A stretch of DNA of 45,308 nucleotides, from positions 1-45,308 of IMG/VR virus record IMGVR_UViG_3300005253_000019; one strand, given 5' to 3'. Positions within the stretch are counted from its first letter, which is position 1. Each line of letters starts with the position of its first letter. Position numbers and translations under genes: made by a program. Source of the DNA: a virus. Below are positions 16,851 to 24,419 of this stretch, piece by piece. The notes beneath the pieces were generated by a model that worked only from the letters and a program-made list of their open reading frames with translations, had not been told where the DNA came from and did no database searches.

Positions 16851-16862
16851 GGAATTATATTA

Positions 16863-17024
16863 TTAGAATAATTTAGTTTGATTCTTCTTTTCTTCTATTT
16901 CTTTCAGGTGCATAAACTCATGGTCTTGTTGTTGTTTCCAAGATAATTTACTAACATCTTTTCCGCATTTGGTACATAGTCCTTTCTTCATTGATCCATA
17001 GGTTTGAGATTTACTAATTCCCAT
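16863..17024 (-). CDS. Zinc-finger microprotein (53 aa)
   Basis: CTKCG at residues 17-21 with two histidines in a D-H-E-F-M-H helix (about 35-39) make a C2H2-like finger, followed by a Lys/Glu-rich helical tail. Preceded by a strong AGGAGTGAAAGATAG leader. It is the last of four zinc microproteins between terminase and portal. DNA, RNA or protein binding is inferred from the fold. Confidence 0.65.
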   Translation of the reverse strand: MGISKSQTYGSMKKGLCTKCGKDVSKLSWKQQQDHEFMHLKEIEEKKNQTKLF

Positions 17025-17047
17025 CTATCTTTCACTCCTAAGATTAA

Positions 17048-17167
17048 TTATGATGATAACTCCCAATATTCTTTTAGGCTGCCTCTACATTGAACACAAT
17101 TATCTGATGAGGAATAATTTGTATGGTCACAAGTCATGCAAGTTCTTGGTTTAAAATGTGCAGGCAT
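17048..17167 (-). CDS. Zinc-ribbon microprotein (39 aa)
   Basis: Two CxxC knuckles (CMTC at about 10-13 and CVQC at about 24-27) in 39 residues form a minimal zinc ribbon. GGAG leads its ATG with 9-nt spacing. It is the third of four such genes between terminase and portal. Confidence 0.7.
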   Translation of the reverse strand: MPAHFKPRTCMTCDHTNYSSSDNCVQCRGSLKEYWELSS

Positions 17168-17180
17168 CTAGTCCTTACTC

Positions 17181-17297
17181 CTATGTTTTAATTTCAGGAT
17201 TATTACATGCTCCATAATGTGCGTGCATTAATGCACCGCTTTCATGTTGAACTAAAGGTTTTCCACAGTTTTTACATTCATTATCTACTATTGACAT
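17181..17297 (-). CDS. Zinc-knuckle microprotein (38 aa)
   Basis: CKNCG (residues 8-12) with HxH and a later Cys (HAHYGAC, about 25-31) make a C2HC-type metal site. Its ATG lies 10 nt inside the previous gene's end. Function unknown; family of tiny zinc proteins abundant in this genome. Confidence 0.65.
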   Translation of the reverse strand: MSIVDNECKNCGKPLVQHESGALMHAHYGACNNPEIKT

Positions 17298-17374
17298 TTT
17301 CTAAGTAAACACCTACGACATATTTGAAACGAACCTAAAGGACGTTCACAAATACAAATATTGTATTTATTCAT
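17288..17374 (-). CDS. Cysteine-rich microprotein (28 aa)
   Basis: 28 codons with six cysteines paired as CIC, CRRC and later Cys (ICRRCLLRKC). It starts with ATG at 17374 right behind the terminase stop (17401) and overlaps the next small gene by 10 nt. Cysteine density and overlap support a real zinc-binding peptide. Confidence 0.55.
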   Translation of the reverse strand: MNKYNICICERPLGSFQICRRCLLRKCQ

Positions 17375-17400
17375 CCTGTTTCTAAATATTTCGATATTAT

Positions 17401-19218
17401 TTAACTTGGTGGAGATGCTGAATATCCATCTTTAAATGGATCTTTATCTTTGAATTGTGAGAATTTAATTCGTTTGGCACCCCTGCCAATATCCCAGGCT
17501 ATGAATGCATAGTTACAAGCTTGTAGTGCATCATCAGGTTCAGAGTCTTTATGATCATATTTGATGTATGTCTGGCCAGTGGATTTTAGATGTTCTTTGG
17601 TTCCTACTAATGCAGTAAATTGTTTTACAATCCATTTTACTTCTTCATAATCCTTACCTGGTAAAATAATTCTATTGCATGTAAAGCCTGGCTCTTTGTG
17701 AGGATATTTGATTAAGCTAATTATTCTATTTATGGAAAATGTTCTATCTATAACATAACGCATCTCACGATTAAATTTTACTAACTCAACTCTTGTTGGT
17801 AAAGCTAGTTCTGGCCTTGGATGATATGAATTTCTAATACAAGTGGAACCATAGTATTTCTGAAGAGATTGTACTTGTTCAGTTCCACCTCCAGCATCAA
17901 CTATTATTTTCTTTGGTTCATAGGCATCACAAAGATTCTTACAGATTCTAATTTGCTCTTGAACATCACTAGTCATAACTTGCTCAACCCATAATAATTT
18001 GAATATTGGTGCAGTATTATCGATGCATTGCCAAATCCAAATTATTGTTTTGCCACCACCTCCCCAATCTATTCCAATAAATACTTGCCCTGCTGCATGA
18101 TCAACATCTGCTGCTTTAGTTAATCCCATAGTTTTATCGAATAGATTCAAAATCATTTCTGATGTGATTGGTTTTAATTCACCCTCTACAGATTCAGCTA
18201 AAATGTTCCTTACATAATCAGCAAATGAATAATTAGGATCTTTTTTCTCTTTCCATTCAATTGAAAACTCAGGGGATACTTTGTAATCGTTTATTGCATG
18301 TTCAATCTTTAATGGTATTCTAGGATTTTGTAATTGTGATAAATGATAGCCGTGTCTTGAATAGTTTCTTGGTACGTCTGCAATATATTCTCCATCTAAT
18401 ACATCCAGTAAATATGCACCTTCTACTAATCCCTCATCATCAAATTCTAAATCATTACGCCATGACATATTTTCGTAACCTTTCCAGGGTTCTGATCTTT
18501 TGAATTTGTATTGCATTTGGTTTGTGGATTTCCACAGTCTATCATAATCAGTATCTTTGAATCCACCTACACCGGCAATTTCTAAATCGCCCATTGTATC
18601 AGCTTGTGTTTCTCTTACATTACCAAAGCCAGTCCAATCATGGTCCTGGCCTTCATCTATTTCTAATCTCTGGTTGGAGCCACCTAATGCATTTTCCCAA
18701 AGCATTCCAGGTAACATCATATCTATGGCAGATTTTGTTTTGGATAGTATTCTTCTTTGAGATCCTAATCTGGATATGCCTGCAACATATTTTGATAATG
18801 GTCCTTGGCCAAATACATCTTCCCTAAATTTATTTTCTGTAAATGTCTTAAGATTAGGCTCTTTAAAATTAAAATACATTTGATCAAAGTGATGTTTAGT
18901 AGTTGCATGGAATGCTAGATTAGATGCAATCATTGTTGTTTTGCCCCACTGCCTGGCCAGCATTAACATAATGAATGGGAATATATCGTTTACAATTTTT
19001 AGTAACATAGGTCTATACTTTAATCGATTTTTTGTACCTTTGATTAATGCCCTACAAAAATATTCCCACTCTACTCTATCGGTTGGTAAATCAGGCAGCT
19101 CTTCTATTTCTTGTTCTGTATGAACATTTAGAGCCCTGGCTACTGCAGCAGCTTCTTTAGCTTGTAATCTCTTTCTATGTTCCGAGAGTGGGTAAATTGA
19201 GATTCTTTTCATGGGCAA
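17401..19218 (-). CDS. terL: Terminase large subunit
   Basis: ATPase plus nuclease motor that packages viral DNA through the portal. The ATPase domain shows an atypical Walker A (ARQWGKTT, about residues 88-95) and Walker B RLEIDE (about 184-189) followed by GQD. The RNase H-like nuclease domain has the three acidic motifs: GIDWGGGG (about Asp384), IIVDAGGG (about Asp441) and SEPDDA (about Asp562/563). Length 605 aa is normal. It overlaps the TerS candidate by 44 nt. Sequence-level match to the TerL family is clear. Confidence 0.95.
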   Translation of the reverse strand: MPMKRISIYPLSEHRKRLQAKEAAAVARALNVHTEQEIEELPDLPTDRVEWEYFCRALIKGTKNRLKYRPMLLKIVNDIFPFIMLMLARQWGKTTMIASNLAFHATTKHHFDQMYFNFKEPNLKTFTENKFREDVFGQGPLSKYVAGISRLGSQRRILSKTKSAIDMMLPGMLWENALGGSNQRLEIDEGQDHDWTGFGNVRETQADTMGDLEIAGVGGFKDTDYDRLWKSTNQMQYKFKRSEPWKGYENMSWRNDLEFDDEGLVEGAYLLDVLDGEYIADVPRNYSRHGYHLSQLQNPRIPLKIEHAINDYKVSPEFSIEWKEKKDPNYSFADYVRNILAESVEGELKPITSEMILNLFDKTMGLTKAADVDHAAGQVFIGIDWGGGGKTIIWIWQCIDNTAPIFKLLWVEQVMTSDVQEQIRICKNLCDAYEPKKIIVDAGGGTEQVQSLQKYYGSTCIRNSYHPRPELALPTRVELVKFNREMRYVIDRTFSINRIISLIKYPHKEPGFTCNRIILPGKDYEEVKWIVKQFTALVGTKEHLKSTGQTYIKYDHKDSEPDDALQACNYAFIAWDIGRGAKRIKFSQFKDKDPFKDGYSASPPS

Positions 19219-19588
19219 ATTGTTTTATCGCATCCTCCAGGATTCCCTGTGTAGATTCATCATAAGCAGATATGTATGGTTGTAATTCTCTTAATTCCTT
19301 TAATGTTCTAACTTTGAATCTAGGAACATTTTCTTTGTGGTATTGTATCCACATTTCTTTTTTAATGAGATCTAATTCTTCAATTCTTTCTAAGTGTCTT
19401 TCCTTCATGGTTTTACAAATTTCGTATAATCTTTTTCTAGTCTCGGCTTCTACACGGCCTAAAATTCTATAATATGATGAAGCTACCATTTCATGATTTT
19501 TTAATTTCATATAAGCTAGTGATTCCTTTTCACTGAACCTCATTACCTTGGTAGCAACTACAAGTAATTCTCTCTCATTTAATGGCAA
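19175..19588 (-). CDS. Putative terminase small subunit (137 aa)
   Basis: The N-terminal 45 residues (VVATKVMRFSEKESLAYMKLK...) resemble the helix-turn-helix DNA-binding part of small terminases, and residues about 45-90 are a long charged helix suitable for oligomerisation. It is upstream of TerL with a 44-nt overlap. The start is TTG at 19588; no ATG exists in frame. It would recognise packaging sites. The family match is by order and pattern only. Confidence 0.65.
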   Translation of the reverse strand: MPLNERELLVVATKVMRFSEKESLAYMKLKNHEMVASSYYRILGRVEAETRKRLYEICKTMKERHLERIEELDLIKKEMWIQYHKENVPRFKVRTLKELRELQPYISAYDESTQGILEDAIKQFAHEKNLNLPTLGT

Positions 19589-19591
19589 TAG

Positions 19592-19621
19592 TTAGTCATA
19601 AGATGGGAGTAAAACTCTCAT
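19592..19621 (-). CDS. Nine-codon leader ORF before TerS
   Basis: ATG at 19621 opens nine codons (MRVLLPSYD) and stops 3 nt before the TTG of the TerS candidate. It could help ribosomes reach that weak start, but may be chance. Confidence 0.25.
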   Translation of the reverse strand: MRVLLPSYD

Positions 19622-19629
19622 ATAGGAAA
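19620..19629 (-). promoter_or_regulatory. Candidate promoter element TTTCCTATA
   Basis: Plus-strand ATATAGGAAA, coding-strand TTTCCTATAT, lying 32-41 nt before the TTG of the TerS candidate and shared with elements at 14851 and 41230. Confidence 0.35.
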
Positions 19630-19637
19630 TATTGGAA

Positions 19638-19823
19638 TTATTTAGATTTCTTAGTAGATTTTTCTTTTAGTTGTTTATGCCACTCTTTGAATGATTTTAA
19701 AGAAGCTGTATTATCCTTTGGATCTTTCATCTTTTTGTTACAGTTAGGGCACAGCCACAGATTATCTGTAGGATCTTGTTTTGCTCTAGGTTGATAACTA
19801 CCTTGGCATCCGTTACAGATCAT
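19638..19823 (-). CDS. Zinc-ribbon protein (61 aa)
   Basis: CNGC at residues 3-6 and CPNC at about 25-28 make a zinc ribbon, followed by a Lys-rich tail (KEWHKQLKEKSTKK). It overlaps the previous 33-aa gene by 11 nt. A nucleic-acid-binding accessory of packaging or of the HNH endonuclease upstream is possible. Confidence 0.7.
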   Translation of the reverse strand: MICNGCQGSYQPRAKQDPTDNLWLCPNCNKKMKDPKDNTASLKSFKEWHKQLKEKSTKKSK

Positions 19824-19914
19824 TAAATAGACCTATATTTTTAAGACCACATATCATTTCATCAACAGCTCTGTGAGCATCGCCCATAGCATGTAGATAT
19901 TTAGTAGAATTCAA
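19813..19914 (-). CDS. Microprotein with TTG start (33 aa)
   Basis: TTG at 19914 follows GGAGG with 8-nt spacing and overlaps the TGA of the preceding gene (TTGA). The end overlaps the next ATG region by 11 nt. The product is a soluble helix with one Cys. Unknown function. Confidence 0.5.
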   Translation of the reverse strand: MNSTKYLHAMGDAHRAVDEMICGLKNIGLFNDL

Positions 19915-20009
19915 ATTGATTGCCTCCAATATTTTCCACGTAATTGTTTTAAAATTAGCTGATCATAGTATTGATATGGATTCCAAAAGTATTTTGGATG
20001 ATATATCAT
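19911..20009 (-). CDS. Aromatic-rich microprotein (32 aa)
   Basis: 32 codons rich in Tyr, Trp and Phe (YHPKYFWNPYQYYDQL) then a basic helix. ATG lies in a 12-bp palindrome (ATGATATATCAT, 19998-20009). Its TGA is overlapped by the next TTG. The coupled overlap supports a real gene. Confidence 0.5.
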   Translation of the reverse strand: MIYHPKYFWNPYQYYDQLILKQLRGKYWRQSI

Positions 20010-20029
20010 GTTATTGATGTATCAGTAAG

Positions 20030-20686
20030 CTAATTTAGTATTTTCTTTGCCTTTTTTCTTCCCCAAGTGTCAGTTTTCTTATGACAGTCGATACAGATAG
20101 TCCTGCCATTAGATAACATTGTTCTTAGTTCTGGATATATTGAAAATGGTTTAATGTGATCTGCGTGTAATATTGGTCTGAATCCTTTCTTGCCTCTAGC
20201 TCCACATATTTGACATGTGAAATTATCTCGTTTTAAAACAGCTAACCTCCAATTGGTGTAATCTATTGTATCTCTTTCTCTTGAATCAGTTCTATTAGGA
20301 TTCCAGAAAGGATGTAGTTTTCCAGGCTTCCAAGCATTTTTTGGAATTATGCCTTTGTGAGACAATTTTATTTTTTCAATAGTTTCCAGAGATAATTTTC
20401 TTCCTGTGTATGCCTTGTTTCTGCAGGCATAAGAACAATATATTTTTGATTCTCTTTCTTTACTATATGTCTTGAATTCTTTTTGACATATTAAACATGA
20501 TTTAACAGTGGGTGGATTACGTTTAGACCAACACTCTTTAGAGCAAAATTTTTGTTTTCTATTTTTGTGTTCCTTAGTTGGAGTGAATTCTTGATTACAA
20601 ATAGGACAAACTCGTTTAATTATCAGTTTTAATTTTAAACCATTTTCAGCTCCACATCTATCGCATGTTTCTACCATGATTATCAT
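20030..20686 (-). CDS. NUMOD3-HNH homing-type endonuclease (218 aa)
   Basis: Three zinc modules at the N-terminus (CDRC; CPIC with FCSKEC; CLIC with YCSYAC) precede a NUMOD3-like DNA-binding segment (GRKLSLETIEKIKLSHKG, about 115-132). The HNH core is about 165-215: FTCQIC, ADHIKPF (His-Ile-Lys) and ICIDCHKK. These are the hallmarks of free-standing phage homing endonucleases. It sits next to the terminase genes, a usual target. Either of two ATGs (codon 1 or 4) may start it. It is presumably selfish and nicks allelic copies. Confidence 0.8.
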   Translation of the reverse strand: MIIMVETCDRCGAENGLKLKLIIKRVCPICNQEFTPTKEHKNRKQKFCSKECWSKRNPPTVKSCLICQKEFKTYSKERESKIYCSYACRNKAYTGRKLSLETIEKIKLSHKGIIPKNAWKPGKLHPFWNPNRTDSRERDTIDYTNWRLAVLKRDNFTCQICGARGKKGFRPILHADHIKPFSIYPELRTMLSNGRTICIDCHKKTDTWGRKKAKKILN

Positions 20687-20809
20687 TGTCAGTCCACAGA
20701 TTAATATAATTAGCGTTAGATTTTAGGCACAGATTTACGTGCATCTTAAAGCAGTCCAGATTTAGCATATTTGAGACAAATGATTCCTCTAGTCATTTAA
20801 TCTGGCAAT
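20687..20809. other. Intergenic space before the HNH gene
   Basis: No convincing gene. Short frames exist (16 codons from 20796; 28 codons from 20744 running into the HNH gene) but without supporting overlap. Nothing else seen apart from AT-rich sequence. Confidence 0.45.
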
Positions 20810-22210
20810 TTACCGGATGAATCCCATCTCTGATTTGACTGCACCAGGAGATCCACCAGCAGTTTCCTTGAATCTGAATTTCAAAGCTGTGATTTCTGGC
20901 GATATTGCAGTATTTGAAAATGCCACACTTTTGCCATTTGCACCACCAGAGAAATTAACATCGGTTGTTGTGAGAACGGTGGTAGAACTGACAACAACAA
21001 ACGTTGATGCTTCCTGTTCCACCTTGGTAATTGTAATTAATGAACCAACTGCAACTGCTGTATAATTTGGAATGGATGTGTTGGCAGTAATATTGGCTGC
21101 AACATTTGTGGCAGTTGTATCATCATCTGTATCAAATGGTACAGGACCACTCATAATTTCTATGTCATCAACAGTGATTCCATCCATTGAAGATGAAACT
21201 CCACTTGCTAATGTTGCACCTGCTGCTGTAATATTTGCAGATCCAATTGTATCAATTGCATTTCCTGCTGCACCGTCATTAATTGGAGCCTCTACTGTAA
21301 CAACGCCCAAGGAATTTGTAGCTATCACATCAATGGTTGGAACTGTTATTGGAGTTCTAGTATCATTGGTAATTGAATCAGCTAAGTCTGTAGCAGCTGC
21401 AGTATCACTGGTATCTATTGAAAATTGTGTATTGTCAGCTTTTGCTCCTGCAACACCCAAGTAAACAAGACCGTTGACTATCACTTGGTCAGCAGTTACT
21501 CCACCTGAAAATGTGGCTCCTGACAGGGTAATTGTTCCACCAGTTTGTGCCAGAGTTATAGCGTCTCCAGTAGTTCCTAAAACATCAGTGGTGATTGTTA
21601 CTGTATCACCTGACGATGTTGCTGTTTGGTCACCAAGAGTACCAGTTCTTGTATCGTTTGTAATTGAATCAGCTAAATCTGCTGCACATGCAGTATTTGA
21701 AGTATCTATGGAAAATTGTTCATTATTGGCTTTTACTCCAGCTACACCAGTGTAAAGTATTCCATTAACTGTTATTGTGTCAGTCGCAATGACTGAAGTA
21801 CATTGAGCAGTTCCTGTTGCAAATGCGTTTGCCACTGCAGAAACTAGAGTTAAATCTCCTTCAGCTTTTACAGATGGTCCACCAGTTACATCAACTGTGC
21901 CAGTTGCTGCAACACCTGCTGCTATTGCATCTTCTATAACTTCATCCTCAAAATCAACTTCTGTTAATGTTGTAATATCAGTAAATTCTTTATGGGTTTT
22001 TTCAATTAACATATCAATACTATTGGCACCCACATTTTTGAATTGTGCCCAACCTTTACCCATTCCATGGACATCATATAACCTATCCTTGGTAGCCAGA
22101 TAAGCTGCGTTATCAATAACTATCGAAGCATTTTCTAAAGCCTTATCAAAAAATATCGGTACCCTACTGGAAATACTAGGTTTCTTTGGAACAAGTGTAA
22201 TAGCTGTCAT
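20810..22210 (-). CDS. Virion protein with three repeated adhesin-like domains (466 aa)
   Basis: Residues 1-135 are a helical N-terminal domain with mixed charge. Then similar about 100-residue domains follow at about 139-237, 237-338 and 339-423 (key line ITVNG..Y.GVAG.KA.N.QFSIDTS.TA.A.DLADSITNDTRT). This resembles beta domains repeated in phage head fibres and tail adhesins. It is transcribed just before the packaging genes, so it is likely a surface-displayed or fibre component. Protein repeats are conserved while codons differ. Precise structure unknown. Confidence 0.65.
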   Translation of the reverse strand: MTAITLVPKKPSISSRVPIFFDKALENASIVIDNAAYLATKDRLYDVHGMGKGWAQFKNVGANSIDMLIEKTHKEFTDITTLTEVDFEDEVIEDAIAAGVAATGTVDVTGGPSVKAEGDLTLVSAVANAFATGTAQCTSVIATDTITVNGILYTGVAGVKANNEQFSIDTSNTACAADLADSITNDTRTGTLGDQTATSSGDTVTITTDVLGTTGDAITLAQTGGTITLSGATFSGGVTADQVIVNGLVYLGVAGAKADNTQFSIDTSDTAAATDLADSITNDTRTPITVPTIDVIATNSLGVVTVEAPINDGAAGNAIDTIGSANITAAGATLASGVSSSMDGITVDDIEIMSGPVPFDTDDDTTATNVAANITANTSIPNYTAVAVGSLITITKVEQEASTFVVVSSTTVLTTTDVNFSGGANGKSVAFSNTAISPEITALKFRFKETAGGSPGAVKSEMGFIR

Positions 22211-22240
22211 GATTTCTTAATATTTAGAACAATTTTGGTG

Positions 22241-22360
22241 TTAAAAGAAATAAAGATTAGACTCTTCGTCTTCATCGTAATCAAAGCCTGGTTCTGGTCT
22301 TCCAGGTGCATTTTCAGGATTCCTTTCTTCTGGTATTACATTAGGTTCTATATCATTCAT
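22241..22360 (-). CDS. Acidic microprotein (39 aa)
   Basis: 39 codons with a C-terminal run of Asp/Glu (DYDEDEE) and a Phe-Phe end. ATG overlaps the stop of the previous zinc gene (ATGA). Such acidic tails can mimic DNA, or bind basic partners; function not shown. Confidence 0.55.
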   Translation of the reverse strand: MNDIEPNVIPEERNPENAPGRPEPGFDYDEDEESNLYFF

Positions 22361-22449
22361 CCCTCATTATCTCCAAAACCATACAGGCATTTTTGATTCT
22401 GGCACCTGGAACCGTTACCAAAGTATTTGTGGCATTTAGGGCACAGCAT
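22357..22449 (-). CDS. Zinc-knuckle microprotein (30 aa)
   Basis: CPKCHKYF with CQNQKC forms a compact CxxC...CxxxxC site in 30 residues. ATG overlaps the preceding TAA (TAATG) and its TGA is overlapped by the next ATG. Clearly part of the coupled array. Confidence 0.65.
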   Translation of the reverse strand: MLCPKCHKYFGNGSRCQNQKCLYGFGDNEG

Positions 22450-22652
22450 TATTTCTTACCTTTTTTAAATTCCACAAACCAATGTAATTTTGCAAATACA
22501 AATCCATCTAGCACTTCATAATCAACAGCGACAGCTTCGATTTTATGATCTAAAAGAAATTTGTTTATTGGGTTATCGATATCATTGCTGCTAATCTCTT
22601 TCTTAATCGTTGGAAATATGAAGGTTTTAGTCTGGGTGTATTTCAGGACCAA
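22449..22652 (-). CDS. Small hypothetical protein (67 aa)
   Basis: Mixed alpha/beta 67-aa protein with a C-terminal basic patch (FKKGKK). TTG start at 22652 overlaps the preceding gene by 26 nt; no ATG in frame. Unknown function. Confidence 0.55.
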   Translation of the reverse strand: MVLKYTQTKTFIFPTIKKEISSNDIDNPINKFLLDHKIEAVAVDYEVLDGFVFAKLHWFVEFKKGKK

Positions 22653-22815
22653 TTCTGTTTTGCAGCTCCTTTATTTCTTTACTGTGTATTCTCATTATGG
22701 TTTCAAAATCAACATCATTTTTGCCAGCAATAATTAATGCTTCCTGGTGATCATCTACTCTGTTTTTTAACTCTTGAAGCTGGTCATCTATATTATATTC
22801 TGTAGTAGTTGGCAT
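22627..22815 (-). CDS. Small helical protein (62 aa)
   Basis: Mostly helical with two heptad-like stretches. I choose ATG 22815, preceded by GAGGG at 8-nt spacing; GTG 22830 would add five residues and overlap the previous stop. Unknown function. Confidence 0.55.
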   Translation of the reverse strand: MPTTTEYNIDDQLQELKNRVDDHQEALIIAGKNDVDFETIMRIHSKEIKELQNRIGPEIHPD

Positions 22816-22816
22816 A

Positions 22817-23023
22817 TCATTTACCCTCACATTTTATGCAGGTGCAATCTTCTGAATGTTCTTGGTCTTCTTGGTTTTGTGTATTTTCTAAATCTTCCAA
22901 TTCATGTCGAGTTTCTGAATATTGATTAACCGCATCCAATAATTGAATAATGTAAGCTTCTTTAATTTTTTCTATATTTTCTAACTGTAATTTCTTTTCT
23001 CTAATCTGATCATCTAAGGTCAT
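22817..23023 (-). CDS. Coiled-coil protein with C-terminal Cys pair (68 aa)
   Basis: Residues 5-50 form a charged coiled coil, then HSEDCTCIKCEGK provides a C-x-C-x-x-C cluster. ATG overlaps the preceding TGA by four bases. Small adaptor-like protein; function unknown. Confidence 0.65.
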   Translation of the reverse strand: MTLDDQIREKKLQLENIEKIKEAYIIQLLDAVNQYSETRHELEDLENTQNQEDQEHSEDCTCIKCEGK

Positions 23024-23367
23024 TTTGGAAACTCCTTTCTAATTCGTTTTAATTCTTTCATTCCAGGTCTTGTGAGACTGTAAATAGTACCTATCTCACA
23101 ATCTAAACATCTGCTTTTCTTGACAAATTGTTTAGCTAAAACAATAGATAGTTTATCACTTGGATGATCATTACCTTGACTCATTCCAGTAATGAGTTGT
23201 TTCCAGGATGCATGTCCACCCAGATCATCAAGTGTAACAAGAATAGATTCCCAAACTCTCATCCAATGCATTTTTTTATATTGTCGTTTAGTCCTTCGTG
23301 GCACAACAACAGTTTCACCACGCATGGGTTTTTGTTCTAAGGCACTGGATTTACTATCTCGTTCCAT
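23020..23367 (-). CDS. Winged-helix DNA-binding protein candidate (115 aa)
   Basis: A basic N-terminus (RRTKRQYKK) is followed by helices and a turn (LDDLGGHASWKQLITGMSQG) then a wing-like strand (CEIGTIYSLTRPG). This matches the winged helix pattern of small archaeal regulators. A CxxC pair (CLDC) lies in the wing. Its ATG overlaps the phosphoesterase stop, so both are one operon. Possibly a transcription factor of the early genes. Confidence 0.55.
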   Translation of the reverse strand: MERDSKSSALEQKPMRGETVVVPRRTKRQYKKMHWMRVWESILVTLDDLGGHASWKQLITGMSQGNDHPSDKLSIVLAKQFVKKSRCLDCEIGTIYSLTRPGMKELKRIRKEFPK

Positions 23368-24251
23368 TACAAATGACCTTTTAAATCTCCATCGTATGGC
23401 ACCATTTCGATTGTGATAGTTCCAATTTTTGAGACTCTTGATCTAATTGCTTTTTTCTCAGGATAGTTTCTAATGCCAAAATTATGTGTTTTGAGGAATG
23501 TTCCGCCATTAGCAAAAATTAATGTTCTTTCAAACATCTTCAATGATTTGCCTGTTCCTCTCTTGAAAATTTCTTGAGCTTGATCAGTAATTCTCTTATC
23601 ATGTGAGTGACCAACAATGAACATATCAGCATCAACTTTGGCTGGCCATCTTTGCATTGAGTTAACTTCACCACCAGATTGGTCACCACCATAAGCTCCA
23701 TGTGTTACAACAGCAGTGAATTGTCTGAGTAGTTCACTATGCCAATAAAACTCAAACCAAATAACAGCTTCATCTTCCAGATTTTTTAATTTGGCTGGCT
23801 TGCAGAAAGCTTTCTCGAATCTTTGTGATGAATAGTAATGCCTGGCGTATTCATGGTTTCCCATTAACGCACCATGTATTTTGATATCACTCCAAGTTTT
23901 AGGATCTTCATGTCTCTGATATTTTTTAGTCAATAATTTCTTGTGTTGGTTTATCAATGGTTCAGTTAGTCTTTCAAATGCATCCTCCTGTTCCACATCT
24001 TCAAACATGGTCATGTCTTTGGACCTTGTATCTAATCTAAAATCAGCAGCAGGAATATTATCTATAATATCACCACCGATGAAAGTTGATCTGTTTGTTT
24101 GCTCAGCTATTGCGTTTACTCGTTTTACATATTTCTCAGCCTCAAAATTTTGATGGCCAATATGAATATCATATAATGGTTCTAAGAACCATGAATCATC
24201 TTTTTTAAGACCTAGCTTTGCAAGATCTATTTGGATTACATTATATTCCAT
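23367..24251 (-). CDS. Metallophosphoesterase (294 aa)
   Basis: Calcineurin-like two-metal phosphoesterase. All five motifs are visible: DIH (Asp28, His30), GGD (Asp61), GNHE (Asn132, His133), VVTHGAY (His184) and GHSH (His215, His217). Cleaves phosphomonoesters, phosphodiesters or nucleic acids depending on member; an insertion (about 70-120) may set specificity. It heads the operon with the winged-helix gene. Without nuclease partners the substrate is unclear; a DNA repair or nucleotide-second-messenger role is inference. Confidence 0.85.
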   Translation of the reverse strand: MEYNVIQIDLAKLGLKKDDSWFLEPLYDIHIGHQNFEAEKYVKRVNAIAEQTNRSTFIGGDIIDNIPAADFRLDTRSKDMTMFEDVEQEDAFERLTEPLINQHKKLLTKKYQRHEDPKTWSDIKIHGALMGNHEYARHYYSSQRFEKAFCKPAKLKNLEDEAVIWFEFYWHSELLRQFTAVVTHGAYGGDQSGGEVNSMQRWPAKVDADMFIVGHSHDKRITDQAQEIFKRGTGKSLKMFERTLIFANGGTFLKTHNFGIRNYPEKKAIRSRVSKIGTITIEMVPYDGDLKGHL

Positions 24252-24276
24252 ATACTAACCCTGCTTAATTGCAAAT

Positions 24277-24284
24277 GATAAAAG
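24277..24284 (-). promoter_or_regulatory. Candidate TATA box of the phosphoesterase gene
   Basis: CTTTTATC on the coding strand lies 26-33 nt upstream of ATG 24251, the distance expected for a leaderless archaeal transcript. Confidence 0.45.
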
Positions 24285-24320
24285 CATCATTTTTTAGAAA
24301 TGAAAATTAGTTGTGAAGAA

Positions 24321-24355
24321 TAGTTCCGAATTTTTTTATGTAGATTCGGGAACTA
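24321..24355. repeat. Inverted repeat with 14-nt spacer
   Basis: TAGTTCCGAA (24321-24330) pairs with TTCGGGAACTA (24345-24355), ten base pairs with one bulged G, around an AT-rich 14-nt loop. Located in the only non-coding gap of this area (24252-24419). Candidate operator, terminator or replication element. Confidence 0.7.
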
Positions 24356-24419
24356 CAGCCAAGAAAACGACTTTCTCATTTAGTAAATAATTACTATGTT
24401 ATAATAGAAATAATATTAA

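Noticed and set aside
20658-20744. 28-codon ORF reading into the HNH gene
   Set aside because: It overlaps the HNH coding start extensively and lacks coupling or a ribosome site.
20746-20796. 16-codon ORF after the repeat-domain gene
   Set aside because: Too short, no overlap with neighbours and no motif.
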